Source: Ferdinandcohnia salidurans
GTDB lineage: Bacteria; Bacillota; Bacilli; Bacillales; Bacillaceae_L
NCBI RefSeq assembly: GCF_042680725.1
Contig: NZ_JBHUEK010000034.1
Coordinates: 124,001-188,000 of the forward strand
Direction of reading: 5' to 3'
DNA length: 64,000 nt
Shown here piece by piece: positions 8,140 through 16,350 of this stretch; the stretch's first letter is position 1; every line of letters begins with the position of its first letter. Position numbers and translations under genes: made by a program. Under the pieces are notes generated by a model. It searched no databases. It was given only the letters and a program-made list of their open reading frames with translations, and had not been told where the DNA came from.

Positions 8140-9258
8140 TCATGAAAGTACGTCATTATAAATTGCACTCTCTATAGGTATTCGAACTTCAAACGTAGTC
8201 TGGATTAAGTTGCTTTTAGCAGTAATCGAACCGTTATGCTGGTCCACAATATTTTTCGCAATAAATAAGCCAAGACCTGTACTATCTTCTCGATGAGTTC
8301 GTGATTTATCCCCTGTATAAAACATATCAAAGATATGTGGAAGATTATCAGGGGGAATTTCGTCTCCATAATTGACAATTTCAACGACGACTTCATTGTT
8401 TTGTTTATAGCCATTTATATCGACATACTGACCTTCATATCCATAACGAATGGCATTTGTCAGTAGATTTTCAAACACACGGGCTAGCAAATCTCCATCA
8501 CCCAAAATGAATAAGTGCGGATCAGCCTCCATCCGAACTTTCAAATGATTCTGTTCGAATACAGGATACAACTCTTCCTTTAATTGGTGAAGGAGGTCCG
8601 TCAAATTAATTCTTTTTTTATTCACTGGCAGCATTCCATAGTTCATTCTCGTTATCTCGAATAACTCATCAATAAGCCCTTCTAAACGTTGCGATTTCGT
8701 AAAAGCAATTGTTAAGAAATGTCTCACTTGTTCTTGTGTTAAGTTCTCTTCCTTTAGGGTCAAATCTAAATATCCAATAACAGAGGTAAGTGGTGTCCGC
8801 AAGTCATGAGCTAAATTGACAATTAATTGATCTTTACTACTCTCTGAAAAATCTCCTCTTTGAATGGCTTCTTTTAATGTTTCACTTGCCAAATTAATAT
8901 CACGCGCAATCGCTTTAAACTCATCATTTGATCGAATCTCTACCTGATGAGTAAAGTCTCCCCGGGCAAGGTAATGAATTCCGTTTGAAATTTCTTTGAA
9001 ATAAGTTGCATATGGCTTAGTAAAGAAATAGAAAAAAAGCAAAGATAGTAAAAGAAAAAATAGAAAAAATAGAGGTAAATCTCCGATTCGCCCTATTAAC
9101 ATTCGGAACTCAGACAGTTGGTCCCCATATTGGGCATTTCTGTGATAATAATATTGTAATCCTTTAAAAATGAGGGACGTAATGATCCCTGATAAAAACA
9201 TGCTTAAGCCTACTAACAACACCATCTTAGAACGAAAACTAGAGGTCATCTTAGCCAT
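8140..9258 (-). CDS. VanS-like sensor histidine kinase
   Basis: 372 aa. Two membrane helices (about 12-30 and 60-80) enclose a short extracellular loop with tyrosines and histidine (YYYHRNAQYG). A HAMP linker follows (about 80-130), then the phospho-acceptor box LAHDLRTPLTSVIGYLDL (His near residue 150) and an ATPase domain with an N box (RVFENLLTNAIRYG), a G1-type DEIPPDNLPHIFDMFY and STGLGLFIAKNIV. The loop is too short for a sensor domain, as in VanS. It overlaps the response regulator by 8 bases. The likely signal is cell-wall stress, judged from the adjacent vanY-like gene. Confidence 0.88.
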   Translation of the reverse strand: MAKMTSSFRSKMVLLVGLSMFLSGIITSLIFKGLQYYYHRNAQYGDQLSEFRMLIGRIGDLPLFFLFFLLLSLLFFYFFTKPYATYFKEISNGIHYLARGDFTHQVEIRSNDEFKAIARDINLASETLKEAIQRGDFSESSKDQLIVNLAHDLRTPLTSVIGYLDLTLKEENLTQEQVRHFLTIAFTKSQRLEGLIDELFEITRMNYGMLPVNKKRINLTDLLHQLKEELYPVFEQNHLKVRMEADPHLFILGDGDLLARVFENLLTNAIRYGYEGQYVDINGYKQNNEVVVEIVNYGDEIPPDNLPHIFDMFYTGDKSRTHREDSTGLGLFIAKNIVDQHNGSITAKSNLIQTTFEVRIPIESAIYNDVLS

Positions 9259-9952
9259 TGAACGTATACCCTACTCCCCAAACCGTTTTAATCCATTTGT
9301 CTTTTCGCTTATCCTCTTCTAGTTTTCTACGAAGAGTACGTATATGAACCATTACCGTGTTCCCACCTTCAAAGAATGCTTCACCCCACACCTGTTGAAA
9401 AATATTTTCCACACTGAATACCTTCTTTGGGTGACTCGCGAGTAAATTCAAAATATCAAATTCTTTCGGTGTCAGTTCAATACTATTACCATATAACGTG
9501 ACTGTACGTTGATCAGGTGAAATAACCAGTCCACCATATTCCAAGCTTGTTTTCTTTCCTATATCTGTCTTGGGGTTATTTAGTTTCATATACCTTCTCA
9601 AATGAGCATTTACACGCGCAACCAACTCAATCGGAGTAAATGGTTTTGTCATATAATCATCAGCACCTATGACCAGCCCTTGTACTTTATCAAAATCAGA
9701 TGTTTTTGCACTTACAAATATGATAGGCATATTATGCTGTTCTCGTATCTGCCGGGTTACTTCATACCCATCCAACTTCGGCATCATAATGTCCAAAATG
9801 AGTAAATCTATCAATTGATTCTCAACAACACGCACTGCTTCTTCTCCATCTGTTACTTTAATAACACGGTAGCCTTCTTTCTCTAAATGAATCGCGATTA
9901 GATCCGCGATTTCCTTCTCATCATCCGCTACCATTACTGAAATTTCTTTCAT
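9251..9952 (-). CDS. VanR-like response regulator (OmpR family)
   Basis: 233 aa. The receiver domain has VADDEKEIADL at the start, the phospho-acceptor in LLILDIMMPKLDGYE (Asp near residue 53), and the switch Lys in DDYMTKPF. The winged-helix DNA-binding domain follows (about 130-232), with LTPKEFDILNLLASHP and VMVHIRTLRRKLEED, ending WIKTVWGVGYTFNG. The open frame extends to 9991, but ATG at 9952 has GGAGTGGGAAG just before it and opens the receiver fold. It heads the R-S-Y operon. Confidence 0.9.
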   Translation of the reverse strand: MKEISVMVADDEKEIADLIAIHLEKEGYRVIKVTDGEEAVRVVENQLIDLLILDIMMPKLDGYEVTRQIREQHNMPIIFVSAKTSDFDKVQGLVIGADDYMTKPFTPIELVARVNAHLRRYMKLNNPKTDIGKKTSLEYGGLVISPDQRTVTLYGNSIELTPKEFDILNLLASHPKKVFSVENIFQQVWGEAFFEGGNTVMVHIRTLRRKLEEDKRKDKWIKTVWGVGYTFNG

Positions 9953-10288
9953 CTTCCCACTCCTAAAAAAAACTGAATATATATGAAACACTCATTTTCT
10001 ATTACTCTCATTATGCTGTAGAGTGTCTTTAAATAAGCTAAACCCTTGCATCTCTCGATGACATTTTACCACCTTTTTCCACATAATACATCCTTAATCT
10101 CGTCACTAGAGTTGTAGAATTTCTTGTAAATGTTCTGGTGTTTCTCATTCTTCTATTTCTCCACCTGGAAAAAACGCAAACCATCACTACTTGTCTTAAT
10201 TAGCCCACCCTTCTATTAGCTTACAAAATTTAGATATCATTATTGGGAATCTATGCTAAAATAATCATTAAAAATTGGAGGGATAAAC
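9953..10288. other. Divergent intergenic region, no gene
   Basis: 336 bases between the divergent vanR-like and lysE-like genes. I find no open frame with a ribosome site and no strong hairpin. It must hold both promoters. A TGCTAAAAT (10254-10262) fits an extended -10 box for the rightward gene, but no good -35 box stands with it. Confidence 0.5.
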
Positions 10289-10912
10289 GTGGATTATGTA
10301 TCTGTACTATCTTTTATGAGCGCTGCAATCATCCTTACTCTAATGCCTGGTCCAGATAATTTGTTTACGTTGGCGCAGAGTCTAGCAAAAGGAAAAAATG
10401 CGGGGATATTTACTACTCTTGGTCTGTGCACAGGATTATTAGTACATATTACAGCTGCAACGATCGGAATTTCAGCATTAATTTATCAATCAGCTTTTGC
10501 ATTTACGGTTGTCAAATATGCAGGAGCAGCCTATTTATTATTCTTAGCCTATAAGTCTTTCAAAGAAAAAGATTCAGATTTCAACCTTAAAAGTGAAGAT
10601 AATTTAGACTATACGTCTTTATACAAAAAAGGGGTGATTATGAACCTATTAAACCCTAAAGTGTCCTTGTTTTTCCTAGCCTTCTTCCCGCAGTTTATAA
10701 ACTATGAAAATGGTCATGTTTCGATTCAAATGCTTGTCTATGGCATGCTTTTTCTAATCCAGACTTTAGTTATTTTCTCGTTAATTAGTATCTTTGCTGG
10801 GAAAGTAGGATCTTTCTTACGTAAAAATCCAACTGTCTCTAAAAAAATTAATTTTATTCAAGGTTCATTGTTCACCTTAATCGGATTAAAAATTGCTTTT
10901 AGCGAGAAATAA
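10289..10912 (+). CDS. LysE/RhtB-family amino-acid exporter
   Basis: 207 aa with about six membrane helices. The N-terminus carries the family signature LTLMPGPDNLFTLAQSLAKGKNAG (about 17-40), and KGVIMNLLNPKVSLFFLAFFPQF (about 114-136) is the second conserved block of RhtB proteins. The family exports amino acids such as homoserine, threonine, leucine or lysine; the substrate here cannot be read from sequence. The start is GTG with TTGGAGGG upstream. It is monocistronic and ends at a shared terminator. Confidence 0.9.
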   Translation: MDYVSVLSFMSAAIILTLMPGPDNLFTLAQSLAKGKNAGIFTTLGLCTGLLVHITAATIGISALIYQSAFAFTVVKYAGAAYLLFLAYKSFKEKDSDFNLKSEDNLDYTSLYKKGVIMNLLNPKVSLFFLAFFPQFINYENGHVSIQMLVYGMLFLIQTLVIFSLISIFAGKVGSFLRKNPTVSKKINFIQGSLFTLIGLKIAFSEK

Positions 10913-10945
10913 ACGCAGTAGGTTACTAATTTCAATCAATAAAAA

Positions 10946-10972
10946 AAAGGCAACCACCTAGTTGCCTTTTAA
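10946..10972. terminator. Bidirectional terminator between lysE-like gene and bdbC
   Basis: A perfect 9-bp stem, AAAGGCAAC (10946-10954) with GTTGCCTTT (10961-10969), has A-rich and T-rich flanks on both sides, so it can serve both convergent genes. Confidence 0.9.
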
Positions 10973-10982
10973 CATACTTATA

Positions 10983-11411
10983 TTAATCTTTTTTAATAGA
11001 TAACATCATGACGATGATGATTGTAAAAGCGATGAAAGCTAAGAATGGGATTGTGATGAATCCAAACCAATTAATATATTCAGTGGTACAAGGAACTCCC
11101 TGTACACACGGTTTTATTTCAGCAAACCCTGGCACCTTTTGTTCAAGGTAGTGAAATAGCGAGATACACCAGCCGATGACGGACAGCGGTAATACATATT
11201 TTTTTACTGAAAAATCACTTTGAAATGTGCCAATCCCAAGAATTAGTGCTAAAGGATACATTAAAATTCGTTGGTACCAACATAGCTCACAGGGAATGAA
11301 ACCACGTATCTCACTAAAGTAAAGACTTCCAAGTGTTGCAACTACTGAAACAAGCCAAGCCATATATAGAAATAAAAGTTTATTAGTCGGAGCTTTCCTT
11401 TTTTCAACCAT
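10983..11411 (-). CDS. bdbC: Thiol-disulfide oxidoreductase BdbC (DsbB-like)
   Basis: 142 aa with four membrane helices. The first redox pair is the DsbB-type CELC in IPCELCWYQR (about 40-43); the second pair is in EIKPCVQGVPCTTEY (Cys near 102 and 108). BdbC takes electrons from the secreted oxidase BdbD and passes them to quinone. It lies 4 bases after bdbD on the same strand, the usual D-C pair. In Bacillus the pair matures competence pseudopilins, among other exported proteins. Confidence 0.94.
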   Translation of the reverse strand: MVEKRKAPTNKLLFLYMAWLVSVVATLGSLYFSEIRGFIPCELCWYQRILMYPLALILGIGTFQSDFSVKKYVLPLSVIGWCISLFHYLEQKVPGFAEIKPCVQGVPCTTEYINWFGFITIPFLAFIAFTIIIVMMLSIKKD

Positions 11412-11415
11412 AGAT

Positions 11416-12093
11416 TTATTTCCCCTCTAACTCTTTTTCGATGAGGCTTTCTATTTTCTCATAGTCAAATGGATCTTCTAACATTGTTCCATTTACCATA
11501 ATGGAAGGTGTGAACTGCACCTTATATTCCTCAACTAACGCTGAATCCTTGTTTACCTCTTCTATCTGAGTTAATTGTTCTAACTCACTCTGAAATTTCT
11601 TTACATCAAAATTTGAAATCCCACCTGCTATTTCATATACCTTGTCTGGTGTAAGCCACTCGGAATCGTGGTCTAGCGGTTGAGCGTTAAATAATCCCTT
11701 GTGAAACTCCCAATAAGCATCTGGGTTTTGCTTAAATATTGTTTCGGCTGCTAATGAACCTAGCTGTGATTCTTTTCCATGAAATAAAACATTTATATAA
11801 GAAAATTTTACTTTTCCTGTATCAACGTAATCCTGCTCTAATTGTGGAAAAATAGTCTCTCCCCATGCTTTACAAGATGGACATTTGAAATCTCCAAATT
11901 CAACGATTGTTACTGGAGCATCCGCGTTTCCTATCGTTGGTTGTCCTTCTATTGATGGTTGCTTTTCAAAAGTTTGATTTTCACTCTCATCTGACTTCAT
12001 ATTACTTAAAACAACTATCACAGATAGTAAAGCAATCGTAACTAACGTAATGATGACAGCAAACTTTGCTGAAGAATTTTGAACTTTAGCCAT
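11416..12093 (-). CDS. bdbD: Extracytoplasmic thiol-disulfide oxidase BdbD (DsbA-like)
   Basis: 225 aa. A single N-terminal membrane anchor (about 12-30) is followed by a thioredoxin-fold domain with a DsbA-like helical insertion. The active site is CPSC in VEFGDFKCPSCKAWG (about 71-74), and the cis-Pro region is QFTPSIMVNGT. It introduces disulfides into exported proteins and is reoxidised by BdbC, encoded 4 bases downstream. Confidence 0.94.
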   Translation of the reverse strand: MAKVQNSSAKFAVIITLVTIALLSVIVVLSNMKSDESENQTFEKQPSIEGQPTIGNADAPVTIVEFGDFKCPSCKAWGETIFPQLEQDYVDTGKVKFSYINVLFHGKESQLGSLAAETIFKQNPDAYWEFHKGLFNAQPLDHDSEWLTPDKVYEIAGGISNFDVKKFQSELEQLTQIEEVNKDSALVEEYKVQFTPSIMVNGTMLEDPFDYEKIESLIEKELEGK

Positions 12094-12284
12094 GTTTATA
12101 CCTCTTCCATTCCGAATATTTTATGGACTACCAAGCTTTCTATAACTCTTTTATTCACGTAAACAACTCTTTCATCTTGAACACCCATAACCACCCTATA
12201 ATAACATCAAACTGTGATTTATTGGGTTAAAAAAGGATTGTTCAAATAACTTTCAACTCTTACATAAATCCAATTTTAAATTGT

Positions 12285-12313
12285 TTGACACACGTATTAG
12301 GGGTTGCTAATAT
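12285..12313 (+). promoter_or_regulatory. Sigma-A promoter of the arsR-cadA operon
   Basis: A consensus TTGACA (12285-12290), a 17-base spacer and TAATAT (12308-12313), preceded by TGC as in extended -10 promoters. It stands 50 bases before the regulator start. Confidence 0.85.
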
Positions 12314-12326
12314 GATACTAAAAGAA

Positions 12327-12348
12327 CATATTAGTTAAATCTAATATG
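12327..12348 (+). promoter_or_regulatory. Operator for the ArsR/CmtR-like repressor
   Basis: A perfect 8-bp inverted repeat, CATATTAG-TTAAAT-CTAATATG. It lies just downstream of the -10 box and upstream of the gene for an ArsR-family repressor. A half-site, TAATATGA, overlaps the -10 box itself. Repression by blocking transcription initiation is inferred. Confidence 0.8.
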
Positions 12349-12364
12349 AATAGGGGGAAATGTT

Positions 12365-12685
12365 TTGCTGCAAACAGATCTTGATACGAAGGTAAAATTC
12401 CTTAGAGGATTTGCTGATAAAACACGTATCCAAATTCTTGATAGTATAAAAGATCAAGAAAAAGCTGTCACTCAAATCGTAGATGACCTTAAGGGGAATC
12501 AATCTAATATTTCACAGCATTTAGCCTGTTTAAAAGGGTGTGGACTCATTGTTGGGAGACAAGAAGGAAAATACGTTTATTACAGCCTACGTAATGAACA
12601 AGTACGTGATTTATTAATGATGTTTAATACAGTTTTTGAAGACGTTCAGAATGATGTAGCTTGTTGTGAACGTCACATAGATTAG
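12365..12685 (+). CDS. ArsR-family metal-responsive repressor (CmtR/CadC-like)
   Basis: A 106-aa winged-helix protein. The recognition helix region is NQSNISQHLACLKGCGL, followed by the wing GRQEGKYVYYSL. Cys55 and Cys59 within HLACLKGCG, plus Cys100 and Cys101 near the C-terminus, match the spacing of the Cd/Pb site in CmtR-type sensors (Cys57, Cys61, Cys102), so the likely inducers are Cd(II) or Pb(II). The start is TTG with AGGGGGA upstream. It is followed after 14 bases by the CadA-type pump; together with the promoter and operator this forms a metal-inducible operon. Confidence 0.88.
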   Translation: MLQTDLDTKVKFLRGFADKTRIQILDSIKDQEKAVTQIVDDLKGNQSNISQHLACLKGCGLIVGRQEGKYVYYSLRNEQVRDLLMMFNTVFEDVQNDVACCERHID

Positions 12686-12699
12686 GGAGTTGGGATTCA

Positions 12700-15333
12700 A
12701 TGGCAGATAAATGTTGTAGTTCGAATGAAAAAAACGTAGTTGCTGCTGCCGAGAACAAGGGTTGTTGCAGTAGTCAGCAGCAAAAAAGTGAGATTTCAAA
12801 TAGTAAAGAAACTGACAGTTGTTGTAGTTCTTCAACTGTAGAAATAGATAGTCACTCCCCTACTCGTAACGCTTGTTGTAGTAGTAATCATTCGCTTGGC
12901 GATGTGATTGTAAGCACTACTAGCACTTCTTGTTGCAGTAGCACAAACCAAGACAAAAGCTCAGAGTCAATTAGTTGTTGCAGTAGTAATATTGACGACA
13001 AACCTCAAGAAACACTTACCGCTATAGGTGAAAAGGCAGAGTTTCGCATTCACGGAATGGATTGTCCATCATGTGCCTTGACGATCGAACGAGGATTAAG
13101 CGGTTTGCAGGATATTCAAGACGTTAAAGTAAACTATAATACTGCTAAACTACAAATAGTAAGTAAAAACAGTGCTTCCCTTGACCAGGTGGAAAGTGAA
13201 GTACAGAAACTAGGATATGGCATTGAACCATTACTCCAAAACAAGAATGTAAGAATCTTTAACGTTGAAGGAATGGATTGTGGAAGTTGCGCGAAAAGTA
13301 TTGAAAACCACTTGAATACCATCCCTGCAGTACAAGATGTCAGCGTGAATTTTTCAACTGGTAAAATGAAAATTGAACATGATAACAGTGTCGATGATAT
13401 CATTTCTGAAGTTTCTAAAATAGGTTATAAAGCTTCTTTATTTACTAGTAAAAAGACAAATGAATCACCTAAAGCCTTGAGTGGCAATGGTGGAATTATT
13501 TTTTCAGGAATATTGATTGCTCTTGGGTTTATTGGCTCCTTCACTGGCATTTCTACCTTTCTAACAACACTTATGTATGCAGTTGCAATGGTTATAAGTG
13601 GATATAAACCTGTAAAAAGTGCCTATTATTCAATTAAAAGTCGTTCATTAGATATGAATGTCCTCATGTCTGCTGCGGCGATTGGTGCTGCTTTGATTGG
13701 AGAATGGTTAGAGGGTGCAACGGTTGTATGGTTATTTTCACTTGGAACCACCCTTCAAAATATGTCTATTGAAAAAACAAGAAACTCCATCCGAAATTTA
13801 ATGGACTTGGCTCCATCTGAGGCCTTTGTAAAATTAGGTTCAGAGTTAATTAAAAAGCCGGTTGAAGAAATTTCGATCGGTGATATTTTGATTGTAAAAC
13901 CTGGAGATAAAATTCCACTAGACGGTGAAATCGTACACGGTGAATCCAGTGTAAATCAGGCACCAATAACTGGAGAATCGATTCCAGTTGATAAAGAAAC
14001 CGGAGATACTGTTTATGCAGGAACAATAAATGAAAGTGGTTCACTTGAGATAAAAGTGACAAAGTTGGTAGAAGATACAACTATAGCTAAAATTATTCAT
14101 CTAGTGGAAGAAGCACAAGAACAAAAAGCCCCAACACAAGCATTTGTTGATAGATTTGCAAGTATCTATACTCCGATTGTGTTTATTCTAGCATTAGTTG
14201 TCATGGTTCTTCCCCCTCTACTAGGTTTGGGAACTTATGGTGAATGGTTTTATAAAGGACTTGAATTATTAGTTGTTGCTTGTCCTTGTGCTTTAGTGAT
14301 CTCAACGCCTGTTGCAATCGTATCTGCAATCGGAAACGCAGCAAAAAATGGTGTATTAATCAAAGGTGGTACATTCTTAGAAAAAGCTGGTGCTATTCGT
14401 GCCATTGCCTTTGATAAAACAGGTACATTAACAGAAGGTAAACCCAAAGTAACTGAAATAATTGCCCTAGATACGGATAACGAGCAGCTATTGTCGATTG
14501 CTTTGACATTAGAAGAATACTCAACACACCCGATTGCAAAAAGCATTGTGGAGTATGCTCAGGCCAATGGTATAACACCCAGAAATGGTGAATTATTTAA
14601 GAACATTGTCGGTAAAGGAGTACAAGCAACTCTTGATGGAGAAATCTATTACGCTGGCAATCTAAAATTATTCGAAGCAAAGAACGTTACACTAGGGAAT
14701 GTAACCGAAACTGTTCATCAACTTCAGAATCAAGGTAAAACGGTCGTAATGATCGGTACAGCGACTAAAATAATCGGTATTATTGCTGTTGCAGATACAA
14801 TTCGACAGACGACTGTAAAGGCATTAAAGGGATTAAAGCAAGTTGGTATAAACGAAGTTGTCATGTTAACAGGTGATAATGAAGGTACTGCTAAAATGAT
14901 TTCAAAGGAAGCGAATCTCAGCCGCTATTTTGCTGACCTTTTACCAGAAGACAAAGTTCATGCCATCAAACAATTACAAAGTGAAGGCAAAATGATAGCG
15001 ATGGTTGGAGATGGAATAAATGATGCACCTGCTCTTGCCACTGCTGATCTAGGAATTGCTATGGGTGGTGCTGGAACTGACACAGCGATGGAAACTGCTG
15101 ATATTGTCTTGATGGCAGACAACCTTGAAAAACTTCCACATACGGTAAAACTAAGTAGAAAAGCGTTGACGATCATTAAGCAAAACATTTGGTTCTCATT
15201 AATCGTCAAATTCGTGGCTCTAGCACTTATCTTCCCTGGTTGGTTAACCCTTTGGTTAGCGGTATTAAGTGATACCGGAGCTGCAATCATTGTGATCTTA
15301 AATGCTTTAAGACTTTTAAAAGTGAAGGAGTAA
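12700..15333 (+). CDS. cadA: Cd/Zn/Pb-exporting P-type ATPase with N-terminal CCSS repeats
   Basis: An 877-aa P1B-type ATPase that pumps soft divalent metals out of the cell. The first 100 residues are a Ser-rich, unstructured-looking tail with six Cys-Cys-Ser-Ser motifs (Cys pairs at 5-6, 22-23, 41-42, 59-60, 78-79, 93-94). Two heavy-metal-binding domains follow, with GMDCPSC at 119-125 and GMDCGSC at 191-197. The membrane metal site is CPC in VVACPCALVIS (about 527-529), the phosphorylated Asp is in FDKTGTLT (about 571), the HP motif is THPIAKS, and the hinge is MVGDGINDAPAL. CPC plus two GMDCxxC domains indicate Zn/Cd/Pb, not copper. It is the second gene of the operon after the metal sensor. 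The CCSS tail is the unusual part and may be a metal-scavenging extension. Confidence 0.93.
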   Translation: MADKCCSSNEKNVVAAAENKGCCSSQQQKSEISNSKETDSCCSSSTVEIDSHSPTRNACCSSNHSLGDVIVSTTSTSCCSSTNQDKSSESISCCSSNIDDKPQETLTAIGEKAEFRIHGMDCPSCALTIERGLSGLQDIQDVKVNYNTAKLQIVSKNSASLDQVESEVQKLGYGIEPLLQNKNVRIFNVEGMDCGSCAKSIENHLNTIPAVQDVSVNFSTGKMKIEHDNSVDDIISEVSKIGYKASLFTSKKTNESPKALSGNGGIIFSGILIALGFIGSFTGISTFLTTLMYAVAMVISGYKPVKSAYYSIKSRSLDMNVLMSAAAIGAALIGEWLEGATVVWLFSLGTTLQNMSIEKTRNSIRNLMDLAPSEAFVKLGSELIKKPVEEISIGDILIVKPGDKIPLDGEIVHGESSVNQAPITGESIPVDKETGDTVYAGTINESGSLEIKVTKLVEDTTIAKIIHLVEEAQEQKAPTQAFVDRFASIYTPIVFILALVVMVLPPLLGLGTYGEWFYKGLELLVVACPCALVISTPVAIVSAIGNAAKNGVLIKGGTFLEKAGAIRAIAFDKTGTLTEGKPKVTEIIALDTDNEQLLSIALTLEEYSTHPIAKSIVEYAQANGITPRNGELFKNIVGKGVQATLDGEIYYAGNLKLFEAKNVTLGNVTETVHQLQNQGKTVVMIGTATKIIGIIAVADTIRQTTVKALKGLKQVGINEVVMLTGDNEGTAKMISKEANLSRYFADLLPEDKVHAIKQLQSEGKMIAMVGDGINDAPALATADLGIAMGGAGTDTAMETADIVLMADNLEKLPHTVKLSRKALTIIKQNIWFSLIVKFVALALIFPGWLTLWLAVLSDTGAAIIVILNALRLLKVKE

Positions 15334-15387
15334 TCGTTGAAGTAGTTCAGATAACGTAGAGAAAATTCAACATTGTAAATAAACCAC

Positions 15388-15425
15388 AAAAAGCTTGAGG
15401 GAATTTTCCCTCCCCCAAGCTTTTC
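15388..15425 (+). terminator. Terminator of the arsR-cadA operon
   Basis: AAAAGCTTG (15389-15397) pairs with CAAGCTTTT (15416-15424), with a second inner stem GAGGGAA/TTCCCTC. It lies 55 bases after the cadA stop. Confidence 0.85.
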
Positions 15426-15489
15426 TAATTCGGACATATTATAAAGTCATTGGCAAATCGATCCAAAAAATATAACAAATGTAAAAACT

Positions 15490-15921
15490 ATCCATTTATG
15501 TATCCTTTTTGGGAAAAAATCGATAAAAGCATACGTAAAAAAGAAATGCGTATGCTTTCATATTGTTTGGCAATCTAAAACCATTCGCGAGTTCCAAGAA
15601 AAGGAAGAAATACTTTCAAAAGAGACATTAAATTCAAAAATTTTCCATTTCTGTATCATTTTTAAACAAAAAAGCGATAAAAGCATTCGTAAATGTGAAA
15701 TGCGTATGCTTTTATATTGTTTGGCAATCTAAAACCATTCGCAAGTTCCAAGAAAAGGAAGAAACACTTTCAAAAGAGACACTAAATTCAAAAATTTTCC
15801 ACTTCTGTATCATTTTTAAGCAAAAAAGCGATAAAAGCATTCGTAAATGAGAAATGCGTATGCTTTCATATTGTTTGGCAATCTAAAAACATTCGCAAGT
15901 TCCAAGAAAAGGAAGAAATAC
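15490..15921. repeat. Tandem array of a 154-bp unit, about 2.9 copies, each with a hairpin
   Basis: The unit starts at 15521, 15675 and 15829, with an exact period of 154 bases. Copies 1 and 2 differ at about 10 of 154 positions by my alignment; copy 3 matches for 93 bases and then fades. The 30 bases before 15521 align with the end of a unit. Each copy contains a 10-bp hairpin: AAAGCATACG with CGTATGCTTT in copy 1 (15526-15535 with 15549-15558), and the same with one T-T mismatch in copies 2 (15680-15689 with 15703-15712) and 3 (15834-15843 with 15857-15866). Each hairpin is followed by a conserved tail starting at ATATTGTTTGGCAATC. There is no open frame through the array. Function unknown. 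Confidence 0.93.
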
Positions 15922-16350
15922 CCTCAATACAGCTAAATTGACCCTTTATTCGATTAAAGACAATAGTTCATGTCAAGCTTTTAATTAAGGGCGATAATAA
16001 AACCAACTCCCCTTCAGGCTTATAACTTGCCTTCCTCTACTCATTGTCATTATAATGGAAATATACAAAATATTAGTTCTATACTTTCAACATACCTACA
16101 AATCAATTACTTAATTTTACCCTCCTCTATGATCAGACTTCATATGTTTGTATTACTCTATCAATCATAATTAGCTATACTCCTTAATATAATAGTCCTG
16201 ATGTTCTAGAAATCTAAAAGTCTATTTTTCTTTCAATTAAGCCCATGTTCTATTGTAACAATCTCATTAAAGTAATTAGTAACATCTTAGTTTCTTAAAC
16301 TAGATGAAATAATAAATTTACTAATTTTTCATGAAGGAGAGATGTAAGGA
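15922..16350. other. AT-rich leader region of katG, no gene
   Basis: 429 bases between the repeat array and katG. No coding frame or strong hairpin is visible. It must contain the katG promoter. Small dyads are present, CATTATAATG near 16048 and TAGTTTCTTAAACTA near 16290, but neither is a convincing PerR box. Confidence 0.4.

Noticed and set aside
7162..9952. Complete vancomycin-resistance operon
   Set aside because: No vanH, vanA-type ligase or vanX gene is present on either side.
15490..15921. CRISPR array
   Set aside because: The units are 154 bases and contiguous, with no variable spacers and no cas genes nearby.
16040..16310. PerR box before katG
   Set aside because: CATTATAATG near 16048 and the dyad near 16290 are palindromic but do not fit the TTATAATNATTATAA consensus well enough.
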